From assembly GCF_000186865.1 (NCBI RefSeq), contig NW_008705561.1, forward strand, positions 1,249,757 through 1,313,756: a stretch of DNA of 64,000 bases. Reading direction: 5' to 3'. Source of the DNA: Aureococcus anophagefferens (lineage: Eukaryota > Sar > Pelagophyceae > Pelagomonadales > Pelagomonadaceae). The notes beneath the pieces were generated by a model. It searched no databases. It was not told the DNA's origin and saw only the letters and a list, made by a program, of their open reading frames with translations. This document shows positions 1 to 10,273 of this stretch, piece after piece. The position numbers and the translations under genes are program-made. Each line of letters starts with the position of its first letter. Position 1 is the stretch's first letter.

Positions 1-273
1 GTCATCACGCCGAAGGAGGCGATCTTCGACCCCGCGTCCTACGGGCAGGCGCTCGTGACCGTCGAGGGCACCGTCGTCGTGCTCGACCGGGAGCTCGGGC
101 GCATCGATATCTCCGCTGGCGGCGCGAAGCTCATCTGCCGCATCGACGAGATGGCCGCCGCGAGCGACATGCTCGCGGAGGCGAGCGTCGTGAGAGTGAC
201 GGGCCGCCTCCGCAAGCAGCAGCGGCGGACCTTCCTCGAGGCCGTCGACGTCTACATCGTCCATCCCGGGTAG
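1..273 (+). CDS. C-terminal part of an OB-fold-like protein (5' end outside window)
   Basis: The frame is open from base 1 to a TAG stop at 271-273, giving the last 90 residues of a protein that starts upstream of the window. Alternating hydrophobic strands (VTVEGTVVVLD, GRIDISAGGAKLICRID, VVRVTGRLRKQ, RTFLEAVDVYIV) look like an OB-fold beta barrel, as in nucleic-acid-binding proteins. That reading is from strand pattern only, and the family is not identified. The neighbouring uL22 gene converges on it from the other strand with about 120 bp between the stops. Confidence 0.55.
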   Translation, partial: VITPKEAIFDPASYGQALVTVEGTVVVLDRELGRIDISAGGAKLICRIDEMAAASDMLAEASVVRVTGRLRKQQRRTFLEAVDVYIVHPG

Positions 274-394
274 CGCCGACCGCGCGCGCGAAACGGCGTT
301 TGTAATCTGCTGTGCAGCACACGACGGCACCCGAGGGCCGCTCCGCGCTCTTCAGGCGAGAAGGCATTCGAGAGACGAGTTAAAGATGCCGCGA

Positions 395-1000
395 CTACCC
401 CGACGCTGGCGGCGGAACGACCTCCGCGTCGACGGCCGCCTCGTCCGGGAACGCGAAGGCGCCGAGGACGCGCTCGCGCGCGGCGCGCGCGTCGGCCTCG
501 CGCTGCATCCACTTGCGCTTCTGGCGGTGGTTCTTCGCCTCGGCGATCTTCGCCGGGAAGTCGACCTTGCAGAGCGACACGTTGAGGTGGCCCGCGCGCT
601 TGCGCACCGTTCCCGAGCGGCCGCGGCCCATGAATTTGATGCGCTTGAGGAAGGGCGCCGGCGTCACGAAGGCGCGCTCGACCTCGAGCTCCTCGGGCAC
701 GAGCTCGTGCGCCGCGCCCGCGCGCGCCGCGCAGCGCTCGATCGCGTCGGCGACCGTCGGCGCGTACCGCTTCTTCGTGAACTGCAGCTGCGCGAGGGCG
801 TCGGGCACCCACAGGTTCCGCACGAGCTTCGCGAGCAGGTTCAGCTTCCAGGGCGACGTCCGGATGTTCTCGTGCTTGTAGTGCGTGAGCGCGTCGCGCG
901 GCTTCGGGGCGTAGTGCGTGAGGCGCACGGCGCACGGCGCCGCGGCGCGCGGCGCGGAGGCGGCACGCAGCGCGCAGGCCGCTCGGCGCGCGGCGAACAT
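395..1000 (-). CDS. MRPL22: Mitochondrial-type large-subunit ribosomal protein uL22
   Basis: 201-residue protein of the uL22 family, a structural protein that lines the peptide exit tunnel of the large ribosomal subunit. The N-terminal ~40 residues are rich in Ala and Arg with almost no acids, as in a mitochondrial targeting peptide. The core then reads SPWKLNLLAKLVRNLWVPDA, QLQFTKKRYAPTVADAIERC, and the family hallmark loop KFMGRGRSGTVRKRAGHLNV, which matches the 'R-x-R-x-R-x-x-x-I-x-K-R-x-x-H' region of L22. A basic tail follows. The frame is open up to 1051 with a GTG, but the first ATG is at 1000 and is taken as the start. A plastid location is the alternative; the divergence from bacterial L22 favours mitochondria. 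Recognition of the family is firm; organelle is inferred. Confidence 0.85.
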   Translation of the reverse strand: MFAARRAACALRAASAPRAAAPCAVRLTHYAPKPRDALTHYKHENIRTSPWKLNLLAKLVRNLWVPDALAQLQFTKKRYAPTVADAIERCAARAGAAHELVPEELEVERAFVTPAPFLKRIKFMGRGRSGTVRKRAGHLNVSLCKVDFPAKIAEAKNHRQKRKWMQREADARAARERVLGAFAFPDEAAVDAEVVPPPASG

Positions 1001-1146
1001 CTCGAACGCTGCGTCGGCGCGCGCGGGCGGCGCGGCGACGGCGCGTGACACCTCCGCGACAGCGGCGGTGCTCCTCGGCGCAGCGAGCCGTCGCGACGCG
1101 GGCAGCCCAAAGCGCCGCCGCCGCCGTCGTTGGCACGCAGCCCGCC

Positions 1147-3244
1147 ATGCGGTCGCGCAAGGTCAAGGACGACGACGAGTCGTCGGCCGGCGGCGCGTCG
1201 AGCGCGAAGGCGCATCCCTCGTCGTCGACGGGTCTGTCGCCCGGCGTCCTGCTCGTGGTAGGGGCCCTGGCGCTGTTCCTCGTGGGCGAATATTTCGACT
1301 ACGGCGCCAGCGCGCCGGCCCCGGCGAGCTTCGCCGCGGAGGTCCAGAGCCTCGTGCAGGCGCAGAACCGGACGATCTTCGCGCTGCGCGGCGCGCTCGA
1401 GCGCGCGACGGCGGAGCGCGCGGCCGTCGCCGCGGCCGTCGAGCGCGCGACCGAGCGCGTGACGCGGCCGCTCGCCGCCGCGGAGCCGGAGCCCGCGAAG
1501 CCGCCGCCGCCCGTGGCGCCGCCGCCGCCCGTGGCGCCGCCGCCCGCGGCGCCGCGAGCGGCGGGCGGCGGCGGCGCGACGTTCGCCGGCGTCGTCGACC
1601 ACGACATCCTCGCCTACGACGACGCCGCGTTCCGCACCGAGAGCGCGGCGGCGATGCTGCGGCGCTACAAGCCGACGCTCGGCGGGGGCACCTGCGAGCG
1701 CGACTTCGGCAACGGCCTCGTGGACCACTGGCGGAAGCAGAAGCGGACGTACTGCGCGCCGCGGTCCGACGGCTCGAATCCCGCGCGGCCGCCGTCGAAG
1801 ATCGACTGCTACCTCGTCAAGCAGACGAGCCACCACGGCAGCGGCGACAACCTGTGCGTCGGGGAGAACGTGCGCGTCAGCTTCGCGGACCTCGCCGACG
1901 GCAAGACGCCCCAGGCCTACTTCAAGCGCTACGTCGACAGCAAGCACCAGCAGCAGCACTCGAAGATCGCGTACCGCAAAGGGACGCTCGCCGCGGACTG
2001 CACGACGGACAAGGAGGTCTGGCAGTCGAAGCACTTCCCCGGCTGGAACGTCAACTGGTTCAACGCCTTCGAGCAGACCGACGACCTCCAGTGCGACGTC
2101 TGGGACTGTGTGGAAATCAACCAGTGAGCTGGGACGTCGGGGCCAAACTTCAGAACTCTCTAGCTCGGTCAAATCGACGTCGATTCGGCTGATCTTTGGA
2201 CGAATCGATTGCTCTCGTCAAGCTCTCGAAGCAGATCCGAAAAGTCTGGTCCGAACCGTTCAATTTCACGCACATTGAAGTCGGATTGAAGATTTGATTT
2301 TCACACAGGTCTGGGAGGAGAACCCGACGCTCATCGTCGAGCGCGACACGTTCGCGAACTTCTTCCACAACAGCGAGGACTTCGTGAACACGCTCATCGC
2401 GTTGGCGATTTTGGAGTGGTCGACGGACGACCTGCAGCTCCTCTTCACGGACCTCTACCCCAAGGGCCCCTTCTGGCCCATCTGGTCCCAGGTCTTCAAG
2501 GGCCGGCGCGAGCCGCTCACGGCCTGGGACATCGCGCAAAAGTACGGCGACAAGCGCGTCTGCTTCAAGAAGGTCGGCATCGCGATTTTAGGCGCCGCGT
2601 CGCCCATCACGGTCGCGTCGTTCAACACGAAGTGCAAGGCGTCGAGCATCGTCCGCGCGTACAGCGACTACGTCGTCCGGGGTTTGGGCTTCGCGCCCGA
2701 GTCGCGCTACGCGTCGACCCGGGACCCGAAGCGCGTCGTCGTGACGTTCATGGCGCGGCGGTCCAGCGGCGAGTGGCCCGAGAAGCGCTTCTGCGACTCG
2801 GCGCGCTCCTTCTTCGACTGCGCGAAGCTCGGCCACCTCGGCATCCGGAAGCTGGGAAGATCCGTGCGCAACGACGGCGAGGTCGTCCGCGCTTTGAAGT
2901 CGCTCGAGGGCCGCGCGTTCCCCAACGGCGCGCGGGTCACGGTGCGCGACGTCGACTACAGCTCCCTGAGCTTCGAGGACCAGATCAAGACGAACCTGGA
3001 CACGGACGTCATGGTCGGCCCGCACGGCGCGGGGCTCATGCACAACATCTTCATGCCCGACCGGGCCGCGCTCGTGGAGCTCTTCATCGACGGGTCCAGC
3101 GCGAATCGCCACTTCCACAACCTGGCGAACTGGCAGGGCCGCCAGTACCACTCCGCGTCCCTCGCGAACCCCGTCCCCACGGGCCAGCTCCTCTCGCTCG
3201 TCGCGGCCGCGATCTCCGCGCTCGACCTGTCGAAGCCGTACTAG
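1147..3244 (+). CDS. GT61-family (EOGT-like) Golgi glycosyltransferase, split by an introner
   Basis: Exons 1147-2097 and 2309-3244 give 628 residues (317 + 311, phase 0). Type II membrane layout: cytosolic tail, one membrane segment at about residues 33-50 (VLLVVGALALFLV), a coiled stretch, a Pro-rich stem, then the lumenal catalytic domain. The diagnostic stretch is DVMVGPHGAGLMHNIFMPD near residue 555, followed by LVELF. This is the nucleotide-sugar region of family GT61 (EOGT, POMGNT2, plant xylosyl and arabinosyl transferases). Several paired cysteines fit a secretory-pathway protein. Acceptor and sugar cannot be told from sequence. The intron 2098-2308 is an introner. Its removal restores ...CDVW|EENP... 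exactly, whereas read-through stops within 10 codons. The start is the first ATG; upstream in-frame codons begin only with GTG. Confidence 0.8.
2106..2308 (+). mobile_element. Introner element copy 1 (203 bp) inside the GT61 gene
   Basis: Terminal inverted repeats CTGTGTGGAAATCAA (left) and TTTGATTTTCACACAG (right end). Flanked by a perfect 8-bp target duplication GTCTGGGA at 2098-2105 and 2309-2316. Spliced as intron 2098-2308, GT-AG: the GT is the first two bases of the left target copy and the AG is the element's last two bases. On the gene strand the element runs with its 'ACCAGTGAGCTGGGACG' end first. Confidence 0.93.
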
Positions 3245-3269
3245 CCTCTTCGTAAGGGGGGCGACCCCC

Positions 3270-4934
3270 CTAGGCGTCGACGAGCTCGCTCGTCATGTTG
3301 CAGAGCTCGCAGATGCAGAGGCCCGCGGCCGTGCGCGACGTGCGGTGGAGCAGGTTCGCGAAGGTGCAGTGCGGGCAGTTCCAGGACCGCGGGTTCGAGC
3401 CGCGGGACACGTGGGCCGCGGGCGCGCGGCCGGCCGGCGGCGGCGCCGGCGCGCGCTGGGGCGGCGGCGGCGCGGCCCGCGCCTGGGCGGCGCGCTGGGC
3501 GCTGAGGGCCTGCTGCTGCTGCTGCTGCCGCTGCTGCTGCTGCTGGCCCGCGTTCCACTGCGCGTTGAGGTGCTGGCTCGCCTGGCTCCGAAGGCTCTTG
3601 AGCTCGCGCGTGGCGCGGTCGAGGCGCGCCAGCGCGTCGCGCTCGTTGGCGGCCGACGCCTCGAGCTGCTGCTTGTGGTCGCGGGCCTGGGCGATGAGGC
3701 GCGCGTTGTCGCGCTTGAGCGCGTCGTTCTCGGCGCGCGTCGCCGCGGTCTGCTCGCCGATGAGGCCCCGGATGCGCTCGGCGTCCTGGGCCGCGCGGGC
3801 CTCGGCGGCGGCGGCGGCGCGCCGCTCGCGGTCCACGGCCGCGGACGCCGCGCCGAGGTCGCTCTCGAGCGCCTCGGCGCGCGCGGCCGCGGCCGTCGCC
3901 TCGCGGCGCGCGTCGTAGGCCTGGCGCGCCGCGTGGCTCGCGTCGCCCCGGGCGGCCTCGAGGTCCGCGGCGGACGCTTCCAGGGACGCGCGGAGCCGCT
4001 CCAGCTCGCGCTTCGCGGCCGCGAGCTCCTCGCGGAGCGGCGCCTCCGCGCGGCGGCTCTCGAGCGCCGGGCTCCGCCACCGCGCGTCGCCGGGGGGCTC
4101 CTCCTTGCGCTCGTCCTCGTCGGCGCCGCGGGCCGGGGGCGGCGGCGCCGCCGCGGCGGGCGGGGGCGGCGCGGCGGCGGCGGCGGCGGCGGCCTGGCGC
4201 GCGCGGACGCGCGCGCCCATCGTCGTCGGGCCGGCGGCCGCGGCGACGCCCGGCGGCGCCGCGGGGGCCGGCCGCGGCGGCGCGGGCGCCGGCGCCGGCC
4301 GGCCCATGGGCGGGGGCGCCGCGCGCGGCGCCGGCGGCGCCGGCGCGGCCGCGGGCGCGCCCCAGGGGCTCGCGCCGGGCGGCGCGCCCCAGGAAGACGC
4401 GGGCGCGGCGGCGCCGCCGGCGCGGAGGTCGACGACGCGGTTGATGGGCTGGCGGCACATGGGGCACTTCGTGGACGTGTCGGCCTTGAGCACGGTCTGC
4501 CGCCGCCACTGCTGCATGCACTCGGAGCAGAACTCGTGCGAGCCCGCGCAGTCCGCGCGGAGACGGTTCGGCCGCTCGAGGCAGATGGGGCACATGTCGC
4601 CCTCGTCGAGCGACGACCGCCGGGGCTCCGGCTCCGGCGGCGGCGGCGCCGCGGCGGCGGCCGGGGGCGGCGGCAGGGCCGCGAGCTTCGCGCGGAGCCG
4701 GACCTAAGGAGCGGAAGCGTCGGTCGCGCGCGGCGCGCGCGGCCGCGCGCGCGGGCGCGGGCGCCGCGCGGTCGGGCCCTTGGGCAGCGCGAGCGCCGAG
4801 ATGCCGCCGTCGTCGAGCGCCATGAGCGACCGGAGCGTCGTCACGCCCGCGGCTGCGAGTTTCTCGGTGTGTTTCGTCAACTTGAGCTCCTCGACGAGCG
4901 CCGTGAGCGCTGCTGTTCCGTAGGCGTCGTTCAT
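3270..4934 (-). CDS. SAM-RING-coiled-coil-RanBP2 zinc-finger protein, probable E3 ubiquitin ligase
   Basis: Proposed exons 4934-4770 and 4703-3270 (532 residues). Exon 1 is a SAM-like helical domain (LVEELKLTKHTEKLAAAGVT, SLMALDDGGISALALPK) that continues across the join as VRLRAKLAAL. Then comes a RING finger beginning CPICLERPNRLRADCAGSHE, with CSEC and CPMCRQP, which recruits E2 enzymes. An Ala/Pro-rich linker and a ~180-residue Ala/Arg/Glu coiled coil follow, with a poly-Gln run near the end. The protein closes with a RanBP2-type zinc finger (SWNCPHCTFANLL ... CICELC), often ubiquitin-binding. The 66-bp intron needs a GC donor and ends CCTTAG; without it exon 1 reaches a stop. An alternative is two genes, a SAM-only peptide and a RING protein starting at 4595. 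The substrate is unknown. Confidence 0.65.
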
Positions 4935-5196
4935 GATCGTGCGCTATGCGAGGGTGCCGGAGGTGCCGGAGAGGCGTTCGAGGCTGGCGGACTCGACGCG
5001 ACGCCGGTCAGAGGGGACAGGCGGGAGGCGGAGCCGGCGCCGGCGACTCGATCCGGCAGGGTCAACATCATCGGCATCTTTGGCTTTGGCTGCCTCTCCT
5101 GCGGCCGCCGCTCGATCGCGGCGCCGCACGGCCCGGCGCCCCGCGCCGCCCGATCGGCCCCGCAGCCACACAGCACGAACTAAAAGCACCGACCCC

Positions 5197-7832
5197 ATGG
5201 CCTTCCGCCTGTCGCAGCAAAAGGCCCAAAAGCAGCGCCAAAATGTGGAGCGCAAGCGCACGGCCGAGGCCCTCGCGGCCTTCGAGGCGTCCTTCGACGC
5301 CGGGCCGACGAAGGCCTTCGTGCGCGCGGCGGGGCCCGGCGAGGGCGACCGCGGCGCGACGTGCTTCGATCCGCGTCTTTCCCGGGAAAAACGAGCGCGG
5401 ACCGCGGCTTTCGAGCGATTAGGTACGCGCCCCCGCCGTCCGCGGCGCCGCCGAAGGCGCCCATGCCGCACCGCGCGCGGCGCGCGGGCGCCAAGAGCTC
5501 CATGGACGAGTTCCTCGACGAGCTCAAGAAGCGCGAGACGCTCCGGAGCTTCGGCGCGGACGTCGACGGCCCCGCGCCGCCGCGCGCGGCGCCGCCGGCG
5601 TACGAGGGGCGCACGGAGGGCACGGGCTACCAGGGCACGACGAACCTCTGCGTCAACAACCTCGCGGCGACGGTGACGGAGGAGAAGCTCATGCAGGTCT
5701 TCGGCGCGTTCGGGGACATTTTTTCCGTCAAGGTCATGTGGCCGCGGTCCGAGGACGAGCGGCGCCGGGGCCGCAACCGGGGCTTCGTGTCCTTCCGCAC
5801 GCGCGAGGACGCCGACGAGGCGCTCAACGCCCTCGACGAGACGTCCATCGAGGGCGTGCGCATCGCCGTGAGCTGGGGCAAGGCGCTCAAGGACCAGCCC
5901 GGCGCGGGCGGCGGCATGACCGCGGCGCAGCGCAACGCGTACTCCTTCGGCGGCCAGGGCCCCCCCGCGGCGCCGCCGGCCAAGCCCGCGCCGGGCCGCC
6001 TCGCCGCCGTCGGCGCCATCGCGACGGCCGCGGCGACGGGCGCGCGGCCGAACCCGCTCGAGCAGTTCGCCGCTCGGACGCACGGCGTCGCGCTCCCCAC
6101 CACCACACCGACGTCGTCGAAGCGGACGCGCTGGGACGCGCCGCCGGACTCGGCGCTCGAGGCGGCCCTCGAGTCGACGGGCGACGACGCGACGGACGCC
6201 GCGGTGTTCCAGGCGTCCGCGAAGATTATAGTAGTGGCGCCGCCCGACGAGCGGACGCGGCGCCTCGTCGACGCGACGGCGCTCTTCACGGCCGCCGACG
6301 GCCGCGCCTTCGAGGAGTTCGTGCGCGTGCAGGAGGGCGCCAACCCCGAGTTCGCGTTCCTGTCGCTCGCGGATTCCGACGACGGCCGCTACTACCGGTG
6401 GCGCGTCTACGAGGCGTGCATGGCCGCCCAGGGCGCGCCCCTCGCCAGGATCTTCCACCTCGACGGCCGCGACGTGCGGGCCTGCCGCATCCAGCGCGGC
6501 GGGCCCTACTGGGTCGCGCCGGACGCGGCGACGACCGCCGCGCTCGGCGCCGAGGAGCACGAGCTGCCGCTCACGGCCGCGGAGGCGTCGCGGCGCGCGG
6601 ACCGGAATTTATTAGACAAGTCCGACGAGAACGCGCTCTACGCGCGGCGCGGCGCGCGCACGGGCGACGCGTCGCTCCACGTGTCCGACGCCATCGAGTT
6701 CCAGCTCCAGCTGTCGCGGCTCACGCCGTCGCGCGCGAAGATCCGCGACGCCATGGTCTTCGCGCTCCAGCGGGCCGACGCCTGCCGCGAGATCGCCGCG
6801 CTCGTGGTCAACGCCCTCGCCGACGACGCGCCGACGACGGCGCCGGACGCGCTCGTCGCGCGGCTCTACCTCGTGTCCGACGTGCTCCACAACTCCGCGG
6901 CGCCGGGCCGCGGCGCGCGCCTCTTCCGGGGTTTGCTGCGGCCGCCGCTGCCCGGCGCGCTCCATCGTCTCGGCGCGCGGCTCTTCGCGCCGGGCGAGGT
7001 CGGCGTCATGGAGGCCGCGCGGCGCCGCGCCTTGGCGGAGAAAGTCGCGACGTTGTTGAACGTCTGGCTCAACTGGTCCGCGGCGTTCCCGCCGCTCTTC
7101 GTCTTCGGCCTGGAGTCCTGCTTCTTCGAGCACGGTCTCGACGCGTCGCGGAGCCGCGAGGACGACGCCGTCGGCGAGGACCGGGCCGCGGCGCTCCGGC
7201 GCGACGCGCGCTTCGCGGGTCTCTGGGACGACGCGCCCGCGGGCGCGCTCGGCTTCCGCCTCGCGCGGCTCCGCAAGTACGTCAAGCACCGCACGCTCGG
7301 CACGCACCCGGCGGCGGCCCTCGCGGCGAGCGACGCGGAGCAGGCCGCCGAGGACGCCGCGCCGCCGGCGAAGGCCGCCGCGCGGCCGTCGCGGGCCGCC
7401 GCCGCCGCGCCCGCGCCCGGGCCCGCGCGCGGCACCTGGGGCAGCGTCGGCGCCGACGACGACGACGACGAGGACGTCGACGGCGAGGCCATCGACGACC
7501 TCCTCGACGACGTCCAAGCGCCCGCGCCGCCGCCGCCGGCCGCGACCGCGGCGGCGCCGCCGGCGCAACCGCCGGCGCCGCCGGAGCAGCGCGAGGCCCG
7601 CGGCCGGGACCGGTCGCGCTCGCGGTCCCCGGACCGGCGGCGCCGCGACGACCGCCGCCGCTCGGACTCGCGCGACCGGCCCCGCGACCGCGACCGCCGC
7701 CGCTCGGACTCGCGCCGCCGCCGCCGCCGGAGCCCCTCCTCGTCGCGCTCGTCCTCCCGGTCCTCCTCCGCGTCCTCGCGCCGCCGGTCCAGGAGCCGCG
7801 GCTCGTCGCGGAAGTACTACCGGCGCGGGTAA
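5197..7832 (+). CDS. U2SURP: U2 snRNP-associated SURP protein (SR140) homologue
   Basis: Exons 5197-5360 and 5423-7832, GT-AG intron of 62 bp, 857 residues. Domain order is that of SR140, a U2 snRNP-associated splicing factor in the nucleus. The N-terminal charged helix ends KAFVRAAG. After a 'DEFLDELKKRE' segment, an RRM spans about 127-210 (NLCVNNLAATVTEEKL ... VKVMWPRSEDE, RGRNRGFVSF). Then come a SURP domain about 335-385 (FEEFVRVQEGANPEFAFL ... YYRWRVY), a CTD-interacting CID-like domain about 475-630, acidic and Ala/Pro linkers, and an Arg/Ser-rich tail from about 790. Splicing joins ...GAT|YAPPPS..., matching the 'KLY-KP' step of the family. The gene is divergent from the SAM-RING gene, with 262 bp shared upstream. 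Confidence 0.88.
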
Positions 7833-7908
7833 CCGCTCTCGTTGAAGTTTTCAACGTGGACAAGTTGAAAACGGTTGCGAACTCGATTTTTTTTGTCGAG
7901 AAGCCACG

Positions 7909-9232
7909 ATGGCTGACACGTTGGAGGCGGATGGTTGGGTGGCCGCGAGGGACGTCGAGGCAGCCCCGTTGGAGGTGGAGGACGCGCTGAGCGCCGCGGC
8001 CGACGCGGCCATGTTCGAGGCCGTCTTCGAGGAGCGGCGGCTCGGCATCAAGCTCGTCCTGGCGCGCGACGACGGCGGCCGCACGGCGGTGGTCGTCGAT
8101 GAGACCATCGGCGGCGTCTGCCCCGACGACGTCTTTCCGCGGGACGAGCTCGTCGCCATCGACGGCGAGGGCTTCTTCCTCCCGACGCCGGCGACGTTCA
8201 GCACGTTTATCACGAAGCTCGCGAAGCGGCCGCGGCCGCTGACGCTGAAGCTGCGCCGCGGCGCCGGCCGCGAGGGCGCGCTCGCCGCGCAGACGAAGCG
8301 GCACGAGCGCGCGCGGTCGAAGGCCGCGCTGGAACACTACGAGAAGCGGGAGGAGGACGGCCGCGCGGCGTACAACGCCGCGCTACTCAAGGGCAAGGGC
8401 GTCCACGGCGAGAAGGACACGGCCGCGGCGCTCCTCCTGCTGCGCAAGGCGGCGGGCCTCGGCGTCGTGCGCGCGCAGACCGCGCTGGCGTCGCTGTACC
8501 TGACGGGCCGCGGCGGCGTCGCGCGCGACGACGAGGAGGCGTTCCGCTGGTTCTCCGAGGCCGCGCAGCGGGGCGCTGTGTGGAAATCAAATCTTCGAAC
8601 CGACTTCAATGTGCGCGTAATCTAACGGTTCGGACCAGCTTCTTCGGCTGTGCTTCGAGAACTTGACGAGAGCAATCGATTCGTCCAAAAATCAGCCGAA
8701 TCGACGTCGATTTGACCGAGCGAGAGAATTTCAAAGTTTGGTCGGGACGTCCCAAACCAGTGGTTGATTTCCACACAGGCGGGGCGACACGGAGGCCCTC
8801 TACCAGCTCGGCAAGTGCCACCGGAACGGCTTCGGCGTCGCGGCGGACGACCACGCGGCGCTCTGGTGCTATACGCGCGCGGCGAACGACGGCCACGCGC
8901 GCGCGCGCGACCAGGCGAAGCGGCTCATCGCGGACGGCGAGGCCGCGTCGCGGCGCGAGTCGATGCTCCGGTCCGTCCGGGACGCGCTCTTCCCGCCGAA
9001 GAAGGACGACGCCGCCTACGAGGAACTGGAGTCGCCCTGCCTCGGCGTCCACGCCGCGCTCCGGCCCGAGGACGACGACGAGCTCGACCTCCGCCCGGGC
9101 TACGCGCCGCCGGCGCCGCCGGCCGCGCCGCTCGCCGTGCCGCCGACGCCGCCCGCCGTCTTTCGCGGGCGGAAGCCGCGGAACGAGCCCGCGGCGACGA
9201 CGAACCCGTTCCTCGACGAGGTCGCGTGCTAA
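7909..9232 (+). CDS. PDZ-like plus Sel1-repeat (TPR-like) protein, split by an introner
   Basis: Exons 7909-8567 and 8779-9232 give 370 residues (phase 2 join inside a Gln codon). The N-terminal half has a PDZ-like fold (RRLGIKLVLARDDGGRTAVV ... DDVFPRDELVAIDGE). A charged helix leads into Sel1 repeats, about 140-270: LLRKAAGLGVVRAQTALASL, TGRGGVARDDEEAFRWFSEA, then across the join AAQ|RGDTEALYQLGKCHRNGFG. The introner sits inside a repeat, so the spliced frame is independently confirmed by repeat continuity. The C-terminus is Pro-rich and disordered, ending NPFLDEVAC. Sel1 repeats are protein-interaction scaffolds; no partner is known. The start ATG at 7909 is the first after an in-frame stop. 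The stop is back to back with that of the FSH1-like gene. Confidence 0.75.
8576..8778 (+). mobile_element. Introner element copy 2 (203 bp) inside the Sel1 gene
   Basis: Ends CTGTGTGGAAATCAA and TTGATTTCCACACAG; perfect 8-bp target duplication GCGGGGCG at 8568-8575 and 8779-8786. Exact frame restoration requires intron 8568-8778 with a GC donor taken from the target copy and the element's CAG as acceptor. Its orientation relative to the gene is opposite to the other four copies ('AATCTTC...ACTTCAATG' end first). Confidence 0.93.
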
Positions 9233-10051
9233 TCATTGCCGCGCCCTAAGGAAGTCCTTGACCGCGTTGCGCAGCGGCGCGTTGCCCGGGACGACGTGGC
9301 CGCCGGCGTGCTCGAAGACCGCGGGGCTCGCGAAGCACGACGCGAGCGACCGGGCGACGTCGGGCGGCACGGACGCGTCGGACGCGCCGAGGCAGTGGAA
9401 CGTCGGCGTCGCGTTCGGCGCGGCCGCGGCGGCGTCGAAGGGCGCGCGGACGATCGCGTCGCGCGGCACGAAGCCCGCGAAGAGGAGCGCGAATCCGAAG
9501 AGCCCGGGCTCCGAGAGGCACAGCAGCGCCGCGAGCGTCGCGCCCTGCGAGAAGCCGAGGACGCCGTCGAAGGGGCCGTCGTCGGCGACGCACCGCTTCA
9601 CGCGCGCGACGGACTCGTCGAGGCCGACGTACGCGCCCGAGAGCGCGGGCCGCTCGGCGTCGCGCGTGTTCCACCAGCCCAGGGGCGCGCCGCGCGCGTC
9701 CGCGTCGATGTCGCCGAGGAACGCGCCGGTCGCCGCGTGCGGCGCGTCGAGGTAGTGCACGTCCGCGAGCGCCTTGATGCCCTTGCGCACCGCGCCCGTC
9801 CGCGACGAGAAGAAGTTGGCGTTCTGCGCGTAGCCGTGCAGGCACAGCAGGCGGAGTTTTTTGGGGGTGGTTGGTTTCGGTGCCGATGTTTTTGGTGTTG
9901 TCGTGTTGCCGATATTAGCGGCCTCGGCGCTGGCGCCGGCCTCGGCGCTTGCACTCAGGGAGCTCATGAGCGCGCGCGATGTGCGCGACCCCGGTGCTGC
10001 GAACGGGTAGGCAGTTGGTAGCAGGGCTGCGCCAACGAAGAGGGCGCGCAT
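9233..10051 (-). CDS. FSH1/OVCA2-family serine hydrolase
   Basis: About 272-residue alpha/beta hydrolase of the FSH1 family (yeast FSH1-3, human OVCA2; esterases acting on acyl esters). N-terminal MRALFVGAALLPTAYPFAAP resembles a signal or plastid bipartite targeting peptide, followed by a Thr/Pro-rich linker. The catalytic part opens LRLLCLHGYAQNANFF (oxyanion loop) and contains the nucleophile elbow GFSQGA. The acid is in CLGASDASVPPD and the His is in HAGGHVVPG, so the triad is complete. GWWNTRD is typical for the family. An in-frame ATG four codons upstream (10063) is possible. The stop codon abuts the stop of the convergent Sel1 gene with no spacer. Confidence 0.85.
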   Translation of the reverse strand: MRALFVGAALLPTAYPFAAPGSRTSRALMSSLSASAEAGASAEAANIGNTTTPKTSAPKPTTPKKLRLLCLHGYAQNANFFSSRTGAVRKGIKALADVHYLDAPHAATGAFLGDIDADARGAPLGWWNTRDAERPALSGAYVGLDESVARVKRCVADDGPFDGVLGFSQGATLAALLCLSEPGLFGFALLFAGFVPRDAIVRAPFDAAAAAPNATPTFHCLGASDASVPPDVARSLASCFASPAVFEHAGGHVVPGNAPLRNAVKDFLRARQ

Positions 10052-10273
10052 ACGATGAGGCAATCGGGCACAACAAGCTCAAGGTGAGATCAAGGTGCTG
10101 TGCGAGAGCATGGTCGGACGTAGGCTAAGTAGTTTGGCCACCACAATAGCAGCCATGCTGAACGCCCTCCGCTAGCTATTAGGGCCGTCGGATCCTCCGG
10201 TTCACTTCACGCGCCGGCCCCGGAGCCGTCGAGGTCTCGGCGTCGCGCGATTCCTGCAGCGACGATAGCAGCC

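Noticed and set aside
2106..2127. Alternative C-terminus of the GT61 protein ending inside the introner
   Set aside because: Splicing restores a complete family domain; the read-through end is an artefact of unspliced DNA. The same applies to the read-through ends at 8576, 28729, 32352 and 48715.
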